DNA of 64,000 nucleotides from Anoplopoma fimbria (Eukaryota; Chordata; Actinopteri; Perciformes; Anoplopomatidae). The stretch spans positions 16,653,250 through 16,717,249 of the forward strand of contig NC_072458.1 in the NCBI RefSeq assembly GCF_027596085.1. Reading direction: 5' to 3'. The notes below the pieces were generated by a model. That model saw nothing but the letters and a program-made list of their open reading frames with translations. It had not been told where the DNA came from and ran no database searches. A program made the position numbers and the translations under genes. Shown piece after piece: positions 49,617 through 64,000 of the stretch (positions are counted from its first letter, which is position 1; every line of letters starts with the position of its first letter).

Positions 49617-52026
49617 ACGTGTGCGTGTTGATCTGAGGGCCCTGAGCTCACTGAAGCCTTTGTTCTCCAAGATGGCTGATCTGCTCGGTACACCGCAGCC
49701 TGCAGCCTGTGTTGGCCTTCACTAATTGACAATTGGAGTTCGACTTTGCACACTGGCCTCCTCTCCACCCCTGGAAGTGTGTGTGTTCCAAATACGCTTT
49801 GCAGAGTGTGCCCAGCACCCAGGTGTGGAGGACAGATGCAGATGTTGGGTTAGGTCACTGTCACCTCATTGTGACTGTAGTTATTACTTTTGGTTGTAGA
49901 AGAGTTGAAGTGCAGGGTAGAACACAGCAAAACTACATTTTCCTTCTGTTTTAGTGACAGAATTGGTGTTTATTTATGACATAAATGAAAAGTATATCAA
50001 TAGTTAAAAGAAAGAGTGGAGACACAGACAATTAGATTTGCATTTTCTCCCATTGAGGTGAATCTAAATGTGACAGATGAGGAAGATGCCAGTCTCCTGT
50101 CTCATCTTTGTCCTGGTGTCCCCTCACGTATCCCTCTTCCATTTCCAGGAATAAGCCTCATGGAAGAAGACAGAAGGGCGAAGCGGCCTCCGCAAACATC
50201 GTGATTATGATGGTGAGTCACATTGCGAAGGGCCATTTTTTTCGGGGTGATTTACGAGGGGGGGGGCGGCACTGCCAAAAAACAAGTTGTCAAGTCTGGA
50301 ACAGCGAGTCAGTGCAGCGGCGGGGAGGTGTGTTTGCAGACCGCCCCCCTCGCCCGCCCCGAAAATCTAACCCCGTCCCTCTGATGTCTGTGTGTCTTCG
50401 TTAATGAAGAAATTCTGGTACCTTGGTGAGACATTGCTGTCAGCTGAGCAGATTTGGCCTCCGATGTGCCCTCAACGCCTGCACAGTCATACAGCCGCCC
50501 CACCCATCCACAATCCCATCAGGCCTCTGGATTCACCTTCCTTATAGTTAATGGAGTTACTGGAAAGTTTTGGCTGCTATAATGATGCCCATATTTGTGA
50601 CTGATTGACTGCCACCAAAATTGCGGTTTTCAGTACGCTGACAACATTTTTGCAGACAAACAACATGTTTTTCTTTGGTCAATGTGGTCATGAGATAAAG
50701 GTTGCCACTAAGTTTAGAGACCACTCTGGTTTTGAACGGTAGTTTTTCTTTCAGATAAATTTCTGGCAAGTTCCAATGAATTCCACTGTTATGAAATGTG
50801 CCACAAGATCACAATGGAGGATATTTCCCAGCCCAACTCATACTAGAATTCTGCATTTGCCTAAGACTGAGTCCCAGCCTGACTGGATACAACTGGTACT
50901 GCCAAATTTGGGAGCCAAAACTGACCCGAATCCATTAATGATCGTTAGCTTGCCAGGCTAACGCAACATATTGTCTCGCTGTCTTAATCTGTCTTAATCA
51001 GTCTCTTTTCCTCTTCCCTCTGGGCTTTGCAAATCTCCTTAAACACACATGGATGCAAACTAATAGCACAGCAAGAGAGAGGAGAAACTTCTTTATAAAT
51101 TACATTTAACGACAACCTGAGCCCGAAGCGTTACACAAGAAAATGTCCCCAAAGTAATGTAATTTGTGGTAAGATGTCTGAAACATGAAAAAACAAACAA
51201 ATGGTGCAGTCCTTTTAAATCACTGGTCCCAACCTGGGGTTTAGGACCTTCCAAGGGAACCCACAAATGAATGTCAGGGGTCACAAGATGACTAAAGGAA
51301 TAAGAAACATAGGTTTGATTGCCAGAATTATATTTTTTCTGACTTTTGTATAAAAAATGAAAACTAAAAAACTGGATTGCACTCTCAGAAAAATTGCTAT
51401 ATGGTTGAAATGCTCTTTTAGGCCCTAACCTGGGAGGTGGGGAACCAAACCAAAAAGTCCACTTTACACTCTTACACCCTTCCTGGCACTCGAATATAAA
51501 TTGTAAATACAGATAAAGTACTGCGTTTGCTGCTGTAACATTTTCCCCGTAATATGCCCTTTATGGTAACACCTTAAATTGAAAGGTGAAAATGGTGTCC
51601 TGCACTCTATATCAGCAAGTCAGCCTTTGGAAAACCCCTATTGTCCTGATGACACAGATGTCCGAGGAGTGTTTTTGAACTACATGAGCAATTTCACACA
51701 TTAGAAAGACTTGCTAGCCGGCATAAGCTAATGTATGTTTCCTCCGGTCACCACAGTGATGGTGACAGCCTCTCACCGTCCTGACAGGCCAGGTCCAGTT
51801 AGCGGTGGACAGTCACACAAGCAGAGAGGACTTGTAAGCAAACTGGTCCTCACTGAAGTAACATTTAGCAGAGGAGCATGACATCCAGTGTGGCCTGAGT
51901 GAGAAAACCGGGTCTTTGAGTCTTTGGTAGCAGCGTGCTGATTGTCCTCCGGGGTTCAGACGACATGTCAGTCACTGCAAGAGCACAAAGCACCATTTGA
52001 GAAGAGTTTGTTACTTTATATAATTG
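48786..52026. other. intergenic DNA between tbxta and nudc
   Basis: No gene was recognised. A 100 bp (GT)n tract lies at 49516-49615, and a GC-rich block at 50200-50540 may be a conserved non-coding element. The remaining sequence is unremarkable. Confidence 0.5.
49516..49615. repeat. (GT)n microsatellite, 100 bp
   Basis: Longest dinucleotide tract of the window. The first part has two TTG interruptions. Confidence 0.95.
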
Positions 52027-52281
52027 TTGGGACTGTCCTCGACCAAAGAAAGCTTTAGTCGATGCATATTATATTGTCCAATAATCACCAAACAGATCTG
52101 TAAAAGTGAGTTTCTCCACAGAGAATCATGCAAAAACAATTTAAATCTAGTGTTTTGCAGAGATTTGAATACGTTTCTTGGATATAACTCATTCAGTATT
52201 TAAAAAAAAGCATAAAAACTGAGTCGACCAAGACCTAAACTGGCGATTATTTGTCTAATGGACTCAGAGGGTACAGCCCTA
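52027..52281. mobile_element. small hAT-type MITE, decayed
   Basis: Left end TTGGGACTGTCCTCGACC and right end (reverse complement) TAGGGCTGTACCC resemble the TAGGGCTGT termini of hAT-type elements. Subterminal TCGACCAA and TAGTCGAT motifs occur in both halves. It is 255 bp, without an ORF. A convincing 8 bp target duplication was not found, so the copy is old or the ends are slightly misplaced. Confidence 0.45.
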
Positions 52282-53149
52282 ATAAATACTGTATTTCTGA
52301 ATGATGGCATTTAAATGTACCTGAGTTCTTTCTGGGTCGCCTGTCAGTTTTGATTAAAGATAACAGTAAACTTCCTGAAACGTTACTTCATCTCACACTT
52401 AAAGGGGAAATCCACATATTTTACAAAGTAAAGTATGTTTACATAAGTTGGGGTGTGCTATTACATAATGTGGATATAGTTGTATAAAGTATTTTACCTC
52501 AAACTGAGATAAACTACAATTTCTGTGTGACATCATGAAGGTCATCTCTATAGTACTGATGTGGGTACTCATTGTACACAAACACTTGACTAATACTTCC
52601 AAAAGCCCTCTTTAGACTTTAAGGAGAACACTGCACCCTTGTGGTTCAAAATTAAAACTCTTTGCAAGGTCTGCAAGGTGCGTTATACCTTATGTGAACA
52701 TTTCAAAGGTAAACAGGAAGCCTAATATAAGTTACCGGAAATGTTATATATTTGTATTAGTTATTTTCTGTGTAGACTTCTGTGCCATCCACATCAACAC
52801 TTCCAGAACTATGCTATTAATCTGCATAGTGACAGCTGTAGGAGAACCTGCTGTCATTGTAGGCCACTAGCCTTTGGATGGGATCCAAACAGAACACATG
52901 TCTGAGTTCATTGACTCTGAGGATTGTAAAATCACTGGTCTTGGCCTTGAACTCTCCAAGGTCGTGAACTTAAAAATTCATGGCCAGTAAAAATACAAAA
53001 GTGAGCCATGAAAAAGGTGAGTTTCTGATCTGTGCACCAGCTTTTGTAACTTGCCTCTCTAGAACACAGTACAGAGATTTATGAAAGTATATACTGTACA
53101 TGTTGTGATGTTTTAAATATGTCTGTTTATTATTATTATGTTTATTGCA
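52282..53149. other. intergenic DNA, no gene
   Basis: No gene, repeat or regulatory element is recognised with confidence. Confidence 0.4.
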
Positions 53150-53290
53150 CAAGTTGTATCTATGTTTTAATGCCTTCTGTCGCTGCGTCTTGGCCAGGTC
53201 GTCACTGTAAATGAGAATTGGTTCTCAAATGAATTATCTGGTTAAATAAAAAGGTAAAAATAAATAAAATGAAAAATAAAAAACACTCAT
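53150..53290 (+). mobile_element. 3' end of an L2-type LINE
   Basis: CTTGGCCAGGTCGTCACTGT, AAATGAGAATTGGTTCTCAA and CTGGTTAAATAAAAAGG, then a (TAAA)-rich tail, match the conserved 3' end of fish L2-group LINEs. It is 5'-truncated to about 140 bp, the usual fate of such insertions. It ends about 30 bp from a candidate nudc poly-A signal, in antisense orientation to nudc. Confidence 0.65.
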
Positions 53291-53550
53291 GAAACACATC
53301 ACCTTGATTTTAAAGTCATTTATTTAAAAAAAAAAAAAGATCCAGACATATCTTTAAATATTGAGACGACATGCAAAAGGGCAAACAGGGGCATTTCAGT
53401 CATCAACTTTATTATGATGACATCAACGCTCTTCAGACATGTTAGTCAACAAAAAACATCTCCGTCAGTGTGGAGAGACCAGATGGAGGGTGCCTGACTT
53501 CGGCTCTGATATGATGCACATGAGTCATGATGTGGATTTAACTGAGAGTC
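53291..53550 (-). other. nudc: nudc 3' UTR (inferred)
   Basis: Minus-strand AATAAA signals, seen as TTTATT on the plus strand, lie at 53408-53413 and 53319-53324, about 140 and 230 bp after the stop codon. A run of about 12 A on the plus strand follows the second, next to the L2 tail. Confidence 0.45.
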
Positions 53551-58294
<4,744 letters not shown>

Positions 58295-58515
58295 GTTTGT
58301 AGATGGAGGTACGGGTGAGTTAACAGTCCGAATGACAAGCAGAAAGTTGAGTTAGGCCCCGTGGTCTCTGGTCGCACAACTCACTTCCTGGAAACAAACC
58401 CCGCCCACGTAAGATTCGTCCAATAGGAAGGGCGGGTTTTAAATGACAGCTAAACTGTCCAATGAGGTGAGAGCGTTGGTGCGACCGATGCGCCCGGGAA
58501 GAATATTCTAGAGAA
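58295..58515 (-). promoter_or_regulatory. nudc: nudc promoter with two CCAAT boxes, GC boxes, ETS site and a heat-shock-element-like motif
   Basis: Upstream of the nudc ATG are ACTTCCTGG (ETS-like, near 58383-58391), CCCCGCCCAC and GGGCGGG GC boxes, and two GTCCAAT boxes (CCAAT at 58420-58424 and 58459-58463, 39 bp apart) as expected for NF-Y. At 58501-58513 GAATATTCTAGAG fits the heat-shock element pattern nGAAnnTTCnnGAAn except for the last base. No TATA box. This is a typical housekeeping layout. The HSE is inference from sequence. Confidence 0.55.
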
Positions 58516-58573
58516 AAAAGCTAGAGCATGTGATTTTATTGTAAATATAATTTTTTTAAACCACTATATCATC

Positions 58574-58616
58574 ATTTTTAAACGCAATTTTTTTTTAAAT
58601 AATTGCGTTTAAAAAT
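58574..58616. repeat. perfect 16 bp inverted repeat, 11-base loop
   Basis: 58574-58589 (ATTTTTAAACGCAATT) is the exact reverse complement of 58601-58616. It lies between nudc and nr0b2 in AT-rich DNA. Confidence 0.85.
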
Positions 58617-58706
58617 TATTAAAATAATTGCTGTATTAATTTAAGTTTGCCCTCGTGAGTTCATAGCCACAATATAGTAGAAAATAATATTACATTAGTA
58701 GAGAAA

Positions 58707-58710
<4 letters not shown>

Positions 58711-58748
<38 letters not shown>

Positions 58749-58767
58749 TTTTTCATTTTTTTTTTTT
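58711..58767. repeat. (AT)15 followed by interrupted poly-T
   Basis: AT run 58711-58740, then T13, CA, T12. Confidence 0.9.
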
Positions 58768-58774
58768 ATCTTGT

Positions 58775-58887
58775 CTTTCTTTACTATGTCTCTTGTGTGT
58801 ACTTTACTCTATGCTGCTGTAAGCCTGCAAATTTCCCCGCTGCGGGACTAATAAAGGATTATCTTATCTTATCTTATCTTATCTTAT
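58775..58887 (+). mobile_element. LINE 3' tail with (ATCTT)5
   Basis: TACTTTACTCTATGCTGCTG, TGCAAATTTCCCCGCTGCGG and GACTAATAAAGGATT followed by five ATCTT units are the typical 3' end of a fish CR1/L2/Rex-group LINE with its simple-repeat tail. Severely 5'-truncated. Sits in the 1.8 kb nudc-nr0b2 intergenic space. Confidence 0.6.
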
Positions 58888-59800
58888 TCAGAGGCATTTT
58901 CAGAATAACAGCTTAAAATGAAAGAAATATGTATTATAAGCCTTTATGTCATAATAACTATTTGCAAGGTAAAAGGTGGCTTAATTAGTGGAATACGATT
59001 CTGAATTTACTACTGAAGTTTTAACATTTATTAATTAGAATGTAAGGCTTGAAATAGTCTTTTTTAAATGTATTTATTATTTCAATTTTTGACCACAGAT
59101 AGTTTCTCTTGCCTTACCAGGAAAATGATCGTTATAGTTATTAGTGACACCTGTAGGCCCTGGACAATGGTGGTGTTTTTTTTCCTGATATAGCTTCTTC
59201 AAAGGCTTCAAGTAGGCTAATTTCCAAATTTGCCAATTCTGAAATAAAATTGTTTGTCATAATTTGTAGCCTAAATTACAATTATGGAGGCTATCAACAA
59301 AGCAGTTGGATTGTTTATACCAGTTTAACGGTTATGTCAAAGATAAGCCAGTTACCTTTTAAGATGTAACAAGTATTATAAACAGATTATGTTATAAATC
59401 ATAAAAAGTATTTTCACTGACAACTAGGGTTATTATAGAGCACATAAAGTATTAGAAAGTGATATCTATTGCTACTGGAGTTCACAGCTCTGTCTGCGGC
59501 CCAGATTACAGTATCCGTAGGGGAATGTCAATGAACTGATTACACATTAATTAAGCATGCTACTTTATGAGGCGTTTCCAAATAGTTAGTTGCATATATC
59601 TTGTGCAAGATGTTCATAACAGTAAATCTTATTTCATGCAGTCAAGGCAGAATTTGTGCCAGTGCATTAAATCACCTACAAATCAAACCATATCTGATCT
59701 GACAGCAGAGTTGTTATCCTCATAACCTGTTAAAAAGTCCTTTCATGTAGTTCTAAGGTGTAACTGGGACACAGGTCAGGTGGCATCCTGTGCGTTGACC
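58888..59800. other. nudc-nr0b2 intergenic DNA
   Basis: AT-rich sequence between the LINE tail and the nr0b2 promoter. No gene or further repeat is recognised. Confidence 0.5.
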
Positions 59801-60130
59801 CCGTCAGTCCTTGATAGACTGGTACAGGCTGAGTTAATGGCTGAAGTAAACATGATAAATGTCATTCACCCCGCCAGCTTCTGCATTTCCCTTCCCTGTT
59901 CAGCTGCAGAGTTGAACTAGCCTTATCGCCGCCACGTGGAGAGAACCTAGATCCGTCTGCATGGGAAGTCTAGGGTCACTTTTTCCCCCTCAAATGCAGG
60001 GTCCTAAAAAAAGGAGGGTCAAGGCTGAGCATGCCACATCCTGGATAAATACAGTCGGGCCTGAGTTTGTGGAGTTCACTAGTTCAGGATTTCTGGAGCT
60101 TGTCGTTCTGCGGATACTTTTTCCTTCACA
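59801..60130 (+). promoter_or_regulatory. nr0b2: nr0b2 promoter with nuclear-receptor half-sites and an E-box
   Basis: Sites seen: GAGTTAATGGCTG at 59831-59843, close to the FXR IR-1 element (GAGTTAATGACCT) known in mammalian SHP promoters; CACGTG E-box at 59933-59938; AGGGTCA at 59972-59978; TCAAGGCTG at 60019-60027, one or two bases from the NR5A (LRH-1/SF-1) consensus YCAAGGYCR; and a TATA-like GATAAATA at about 60043-60050, about 85 bp upstream of the ATG. The pattern fits bile-acid and LRH-1 control known for SHP. Function here is inference. Confidence 0.5.
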
Positions 60131-60989
60131 ATGTTTCCTATGGAAGAGATAACAAACCACTCCTGCTCTGGTTACCTGGATCAGCATCCTCACACCATCC
60201 TTTATAACATATTGAGTGGGAGCAAGAGTGGCTACCTCAACGACAAACTGAACCGTAACGCCACGGCACACATCTGCCACTGTGAGCAGAGACGGACGGT
60301 TTGCCTTAAGGACCCAAAGGCCACCTGCCAAGTGGCCTCCAGCGTGCTGGTCAAGACCGTCGGCTTTGTGAGGAGTTTACCATCCTTCAGTCAGCTACCG
60401 TCGGGAGATCAGTCATCTTTATTAAGACACTGCTGGGTTCCTCTATTTGTTCTGGGGCTTGCCCAAGAAAAGATAGCCTTTGAGGTGACTGATGTACCAA
60501 ATTCAAGTATCCTTAGACAGATTCTGCTCGGACCAGGACTCACTGACCTACCAAGTCTTGCTGAAGTCCAAAACTTGAGAACTTGCTTGCATAAACTGTG
60601 GAATCTGGATCTCAGTCCGAAGGAGTATGCTTACCTTAAAGGGGCTTTGCTGTTTAACCCAGGTAAAATAACTCATTTTTATTAGCTAATTCATTTGTTG
60701 AATATGTGATATGTGGTTAAACAGGAAACTCTCTTTATCTGCTACAGCTGTTGAAGGATTGAGCGCCTTGTTGTTGATTGAAGGCCTCCAACAGGAAGCT
60801 CAGAGAGCTCTGCAAGAAATCCTCCACCTCCTGCACCCAGAGGACACCGCTCGCTTCAGTCACCTTCTTCTAGCAGCCTCCACCGTTCAGACTGTCAGCC
60901 ATAGTTTGGTCACGGAGCTCTTCTTTAAGCCAGTAATTGGCAACACAAATATGTTACATTTATTAACGGAGATGTTGTTTGTGGATTGA
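60131..60989 (+). CDS. nr0b2: Nuclear receptor subfamily 0 group B member 2 (small heterodimer partner, SHP), 257 aa
   Basis: Atypical orphan nuclear receptor that lacks a DNA-binding domain and represses other receptors (LRH-1, HNF4A, RXR partners) in bile-acid, lipid and steroid control. Exons 60131-60662 and 60748-60989 with a GT-AG phase-1 intron of 85 bp. The length, 257 aa, equals human SHP. The N-terminus has an LXXLL-like box (ILYNILS, residues 23-29), then a Cys/His-containing stretch (HICHCEQRR). The ligand-binding-type domain follows with VLVKTVGFVRSLPSFSQLP, a second box ILRQILL (127-133), LDLSPKEYAYLKGALLFNP and a final helix LLTEMLFVD. A second in-frame ATG lies three codons downstream and the first was kept. 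Fish have nr0b2a and nr0b2b, and I cannot tell which this is. Divergent from nudc, 1.8 kb apart. Confidence 0.94.
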
Positions 60990-61090
60990 GATCCCAGTGA
61001 GAAAGCCTTATGTGAGTTTAGTGTTGTAATATGGACTTTTATAGTGAATCTTTGTTTAAAAAAAGCTCATTAAATAAACCTTTTAATACG
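60990..61090 (+). terminator. nr0b2: nr0b2 3' UTR and poly-A signal
   Basis: AATAAA at 61073-61078, 84 bp after the stop codon, gives a very short 3' UTR. Confidence 0.6.
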
Positions 61091-61256
61091 TTCTTCTGTT
61101 TTATAAAGTTTGAGAACTGCATGACTTGTGTGAACGCATATAAATCAAAACTTTTGAAGAAATGATCCTGTTATAAGTGTACTTTGACTCCCTCATGTGG
61201 CCATATGTGGCAAATGACAAACAAACAATTTCTCCTTTTTGTTTCACTTCATTCAC

Positions 61257-63144
61257 TTTATTATTTTTACAACAAGAAATCAGTTAAAAGGCAGGTTGGT
61301 GTCACTAGAACAACCTGCCAACACACCGTTCGCTTAAAATACAAAGTGCAACACTTGGTGATTATACTTCTGAATTTGAGGAAACCTTCTGAGAAAATCT
61401 AATGTGCTATTGAGAACAAAATGATAAGATTTAGCAGGTAAGTCAACCAGTTTGGTGAAATATGATAATAATAATCATATAGATAAAGATTATATGACAC
61501 AGACACGTTAATCACCTCGTAAATATAGTTGCATTTTCTGCTTCTAGTCGAAAACCTGAGCAACCAGTTTCACACCATTTCATTATAACCACAGTGATGT
61601 TGCAGCCAAGTTCCTGACACACTAAAACTACACCGTGGTGTTACGTTACTTAAATGATCTCTGTCACTATTTGTTTTTTCTATACTTGCAACTGAATGAG
61701 GCACAAGCGGTTAGATCCTTGGAGGCAAGAGTGTAACCTGGACAGTATTATTTAAGCATGTGGATTAGCTGCCCATGTGTGTTAACTGAAGGTATTACAA
61801 TAGGGTCCATAAGCTAACGCTGATAAGAAAGCACACAGGGCTGAATAAATTCCAGCAGAGTCAGCTGGCCAAATTCCCATCAGAAACCAGGAGCAAACAC
61901 GGCAAGCATGGCCGGGGTAGGAAAACAGACATTCACTCCTTGAGTCATGAAAAAGTCATTATAGTTCTAGTACATTATATTAGACTAGCTGCTTTCATAA
62001 CATCTTACAATTTGACACTGGAGTACAGACAGGACGGTCACAAACAGCTATTTTTGCTTTATGAGCTTCACGTTATTACACTATATATAATAATCAGCTT
62101 TAAAGAAAGAAAAACATGATCCACACTATATGAACATCATTAACCTCACAATAGCAAAAAAAACCCCCAGCATTTTCACAATTCATTTCTGTACCTTTGA
62201 ACTTGAATTTCTTAAGGGGAAAAAACAAATATCATTAACTTGGCAAGAAGATACCACTTTCATATGGCCTGTAGCTCTCTGCAAGAAAGCAAAGTAGCTC
62301 ATTTCCCCCCAACAAATGTTGAACTGTTCTTTTTCTATTGTTATTTCTACTGTACTATCAGACGCACACATAAAAAAAACAAAAAATTCCACCCAATATT
62401 AGAGGATAATAGAGGATTTAAGCCATAATATAAAAAAAATTCTTCCTGTCAAATATCGTTTCTTCATCCATTCACAACAACTTGCAACATAATGCCTCTA
62501 ACATCCGTATGAAATATGGCAAATTATGAAAACTCTCAGAGCATCATTTCTGATCATTCATCTGGAATCATTAACTGTAAATATGTGATACATAACCAAT
62601 GGATTGAAAAGCATTGAATACAGTTTAAAAATCACACAAATTATATAGATTAAAATAAAATGATGATGAAATGTGCCAATTTTTTTTTTTATATATATAC
62701 AATTTACAGAACTAAATCCAAATGTCCTTTGCACAACAACAGCAGAATAATCTGACCAGCCAAAATGAGTCAGCGTTCAAGAACACAACTCTCCTTCAAG
62801 GACAAGGGGTCGGTTAAACGTGATACAATAAGAGCCATAAAGATATCTTCCTGCTGGACAAGGTCTCAATCAAGCAATCCTTCAAACATGCACATACTAT
62901 TCATCAAACATAAATATCTACACACAGAGACCTGAGTTCACTGAAGTCCTTCAGACAATGTGAATATTCACATTTTCTTTTTCCCACAGCGAAGCCGTGG
63001 TCTCTTAAAAAAAAAAAAAAAAAGAGCTTGGCTCAGCCAGAGACTCCTGTGCAAGTAGTGTCGCCTTTCAACGTCCCCATACGTGACCTTGTGGACACAG
63101 CGAGACAAATAATTCAAGCATAGATGGCCATTGTGGAGCAGGAA
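61257..63144 (-). other. kdf1: putative kdf1 3' UTR
   Basis: Sequence after the kdf1-like stop codon on the minus strand has no open frame of note. The first clear minus-strand AATAAA is at 61257-61262, which would give a 1.9 kb UTR ending about 180 bp from the nr0b2 poly-A signal in a tail-to-tail arrangement. A poly-A tract on the plus strand lies near 63006-63022. The extent is inference. Confidence 0.35.
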
Positions 63145-63239
63145 TCATGTTCTCACAGAGGTGCGAATTAGTGGGACACCTGAAGAATTAGTCTCTGTGT
63201 GAGAAGGGGAGTAGGCTGATGGAGAACTGGAAGTATGAC
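63145..63239 (-). CDS. kdf1: Keratinocyte differentiation factor 1, last coding exon (partial gene)
   Basis: A good minus-strand acceptor (pyrimidine-rich, ending TATTATAG) is followed by 95 bp open to a TGA at 63145. It encodes HTSSSPSAYSPS, then HTETNSSGVPLIRTSVRT. The TETNSSGVPLI segment aligns with the TDTDSSGAPLL near the C-terminus of human KDF1 as I remember it. KDF1 is also the neighbour of NUDC on human 1p36.11, which supports the call. KDF1 acts in epidermal differentiation and limits keratinocyte proliferation. Earlier exons lie to the right of the window. The exon enters with one base supplied by the previous exon. The alternative is that this is a chance open frame; the match is short. 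Confidence 0.6.
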
Positions 63240-64000
63240 CTATAATACAAAGACAAAACAAACACGGTCATGTTTCAGCTTTAATTCTGCTTAATGCCTT
63301 CCCTATTCAGAGTGCACTGCAACTAGAAATCATTTCACATTCACAAGTGGGATATTTTACGTTACTAGTACGTTGGAAATTGATAAAATACAATAGGAGT
63401 TACTGTCACACTCTTGGAGACTGTGTACAGATAATCAGCCTTTCTCCATAAAAGGGAAAAATACTTGTTTGACTTAAAGATACCCTGGGAAATTTTTCAC
63501 CACTTAAGAGCATTACGTTTTTACCCGAGGGCCCTCGGTTTTGTTTGTTTTCAGGCGTGTGCATGAAGACGCACACAAGTCACCTGATACACATTCCTGC
63601 CTATCTTGAAAATCAATACAAATTTGATGAAAAAAATAAAAAAAGTTCAGTAGAACTTTGTGGTGTCTTTATGTCTTAAACCTGTGACGGCTTTGGGCAG
63701 TGTATTTTGATTCATGCGCAGAAGGCATGGCTATTTTTGTTATTCTTGTGGCATGAAAGAAAAAGTTTGAGAACCACTGATGTAGACCAATTTTGGGTCA
63801 TAAAGTTTAAAGAAATTTTAACTGAAATTAATTTATTAAATATGAAAAATCTAAATCCAATCTAGAGATCAGAATGGCTATGGCTGATACTGAGGCTACA
63901 GCACCGAACCTGCATTGAGACATTCTATCACCAAAATAAAAAAAATCAAATAATCTAAATAAATTGATTTACTGCAACATCTGGCAAAACCCAGTTCTTA
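63240..64000 (-). other. kdf1: putative last intron of kdf1 (partial)
   Basis: If the exon call is right, this is the 3' part of the preceding intron. No further exon, repeat or regulatory element is evident up to the window edge. Confidence 0.4.

Overview
The window looks like nuclear DNA from a ray-finned, probably percomorph, fish. Evidence: compact multi-exon genes whose proteins closely resemble teleost Arid1a, No tail/Brachyury, NudC, SHP and Kdf1; abundant long (CA)n, (TG)n and poly-G tracts; and several dispersed repeats and LINE 3' tails that are familiar from fish genomes. No bacterial, organellar or viral genes were seen.

Layout. (1) 1-2000: the first coding exon and CpG-rich 5' region of arid1a (minus strand; the rest of the gene lies to the left of the window). 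(2) 2001-5469: a 3.5 kb AT-rich array of about 22 copies of a 123-152 bp monomer, enclosed by 42 bp imperfect terminal inverted repeats. (3) 5.5-41.8 kb: a roughly 36 kb gene desert holding microsatellites, degraded transposons, an inverted repeat at 37.5-38.6 kb, two CTCF-like motifs and some blocks that look like conserved non-coding DNA. (4) 41848-44869: the complete eight-exon Brachyury gene tbxta (no tail type), predicted 421 aa. (5) 45.6-53.3 kb: intergenic, with dispersed repeats and a LINE tail. (6) 53551-58294: the complete nine-exon nudc gene on the minus strand, predicted 335 aa, with a hAT-type MITE 20 bp inside intron 6. (7) 60131-60989: the two-exon nuclear receptor gene nr0b2 (SHP), predicted 257 aa, divergent from nudc. 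(8) 63145-63239: the probable last coding exon of kdf1 on the minus strand, with its 3' UTR running towards nr0b2.

The genes do not form one pathway: a BAF chromatin-remodelling subunit, a mesoderm/notochord transcription factor, an HSP90/dynein co-chaperone, a metabolic nuclear co-repressor and an epidermal differentiation factor. What links them is synteny. ARID1A, NUDC, NR0B2 and KDF1 lie close together on human 1p36.11, while TBXT lies on 6q27. Brachyury inside an ARID1A-type block fits a paralogon relationship (1p36/6q25-27) better than a simple match to the human TBXT locus. The nudc-nr0b2 pair is inverted relative to kdf1 compared with the human order as I recall it.

All exon boundaries come from reading splice sites and reading frames by eye. 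Transposon names rest on remembered consensus features, not on a database search.
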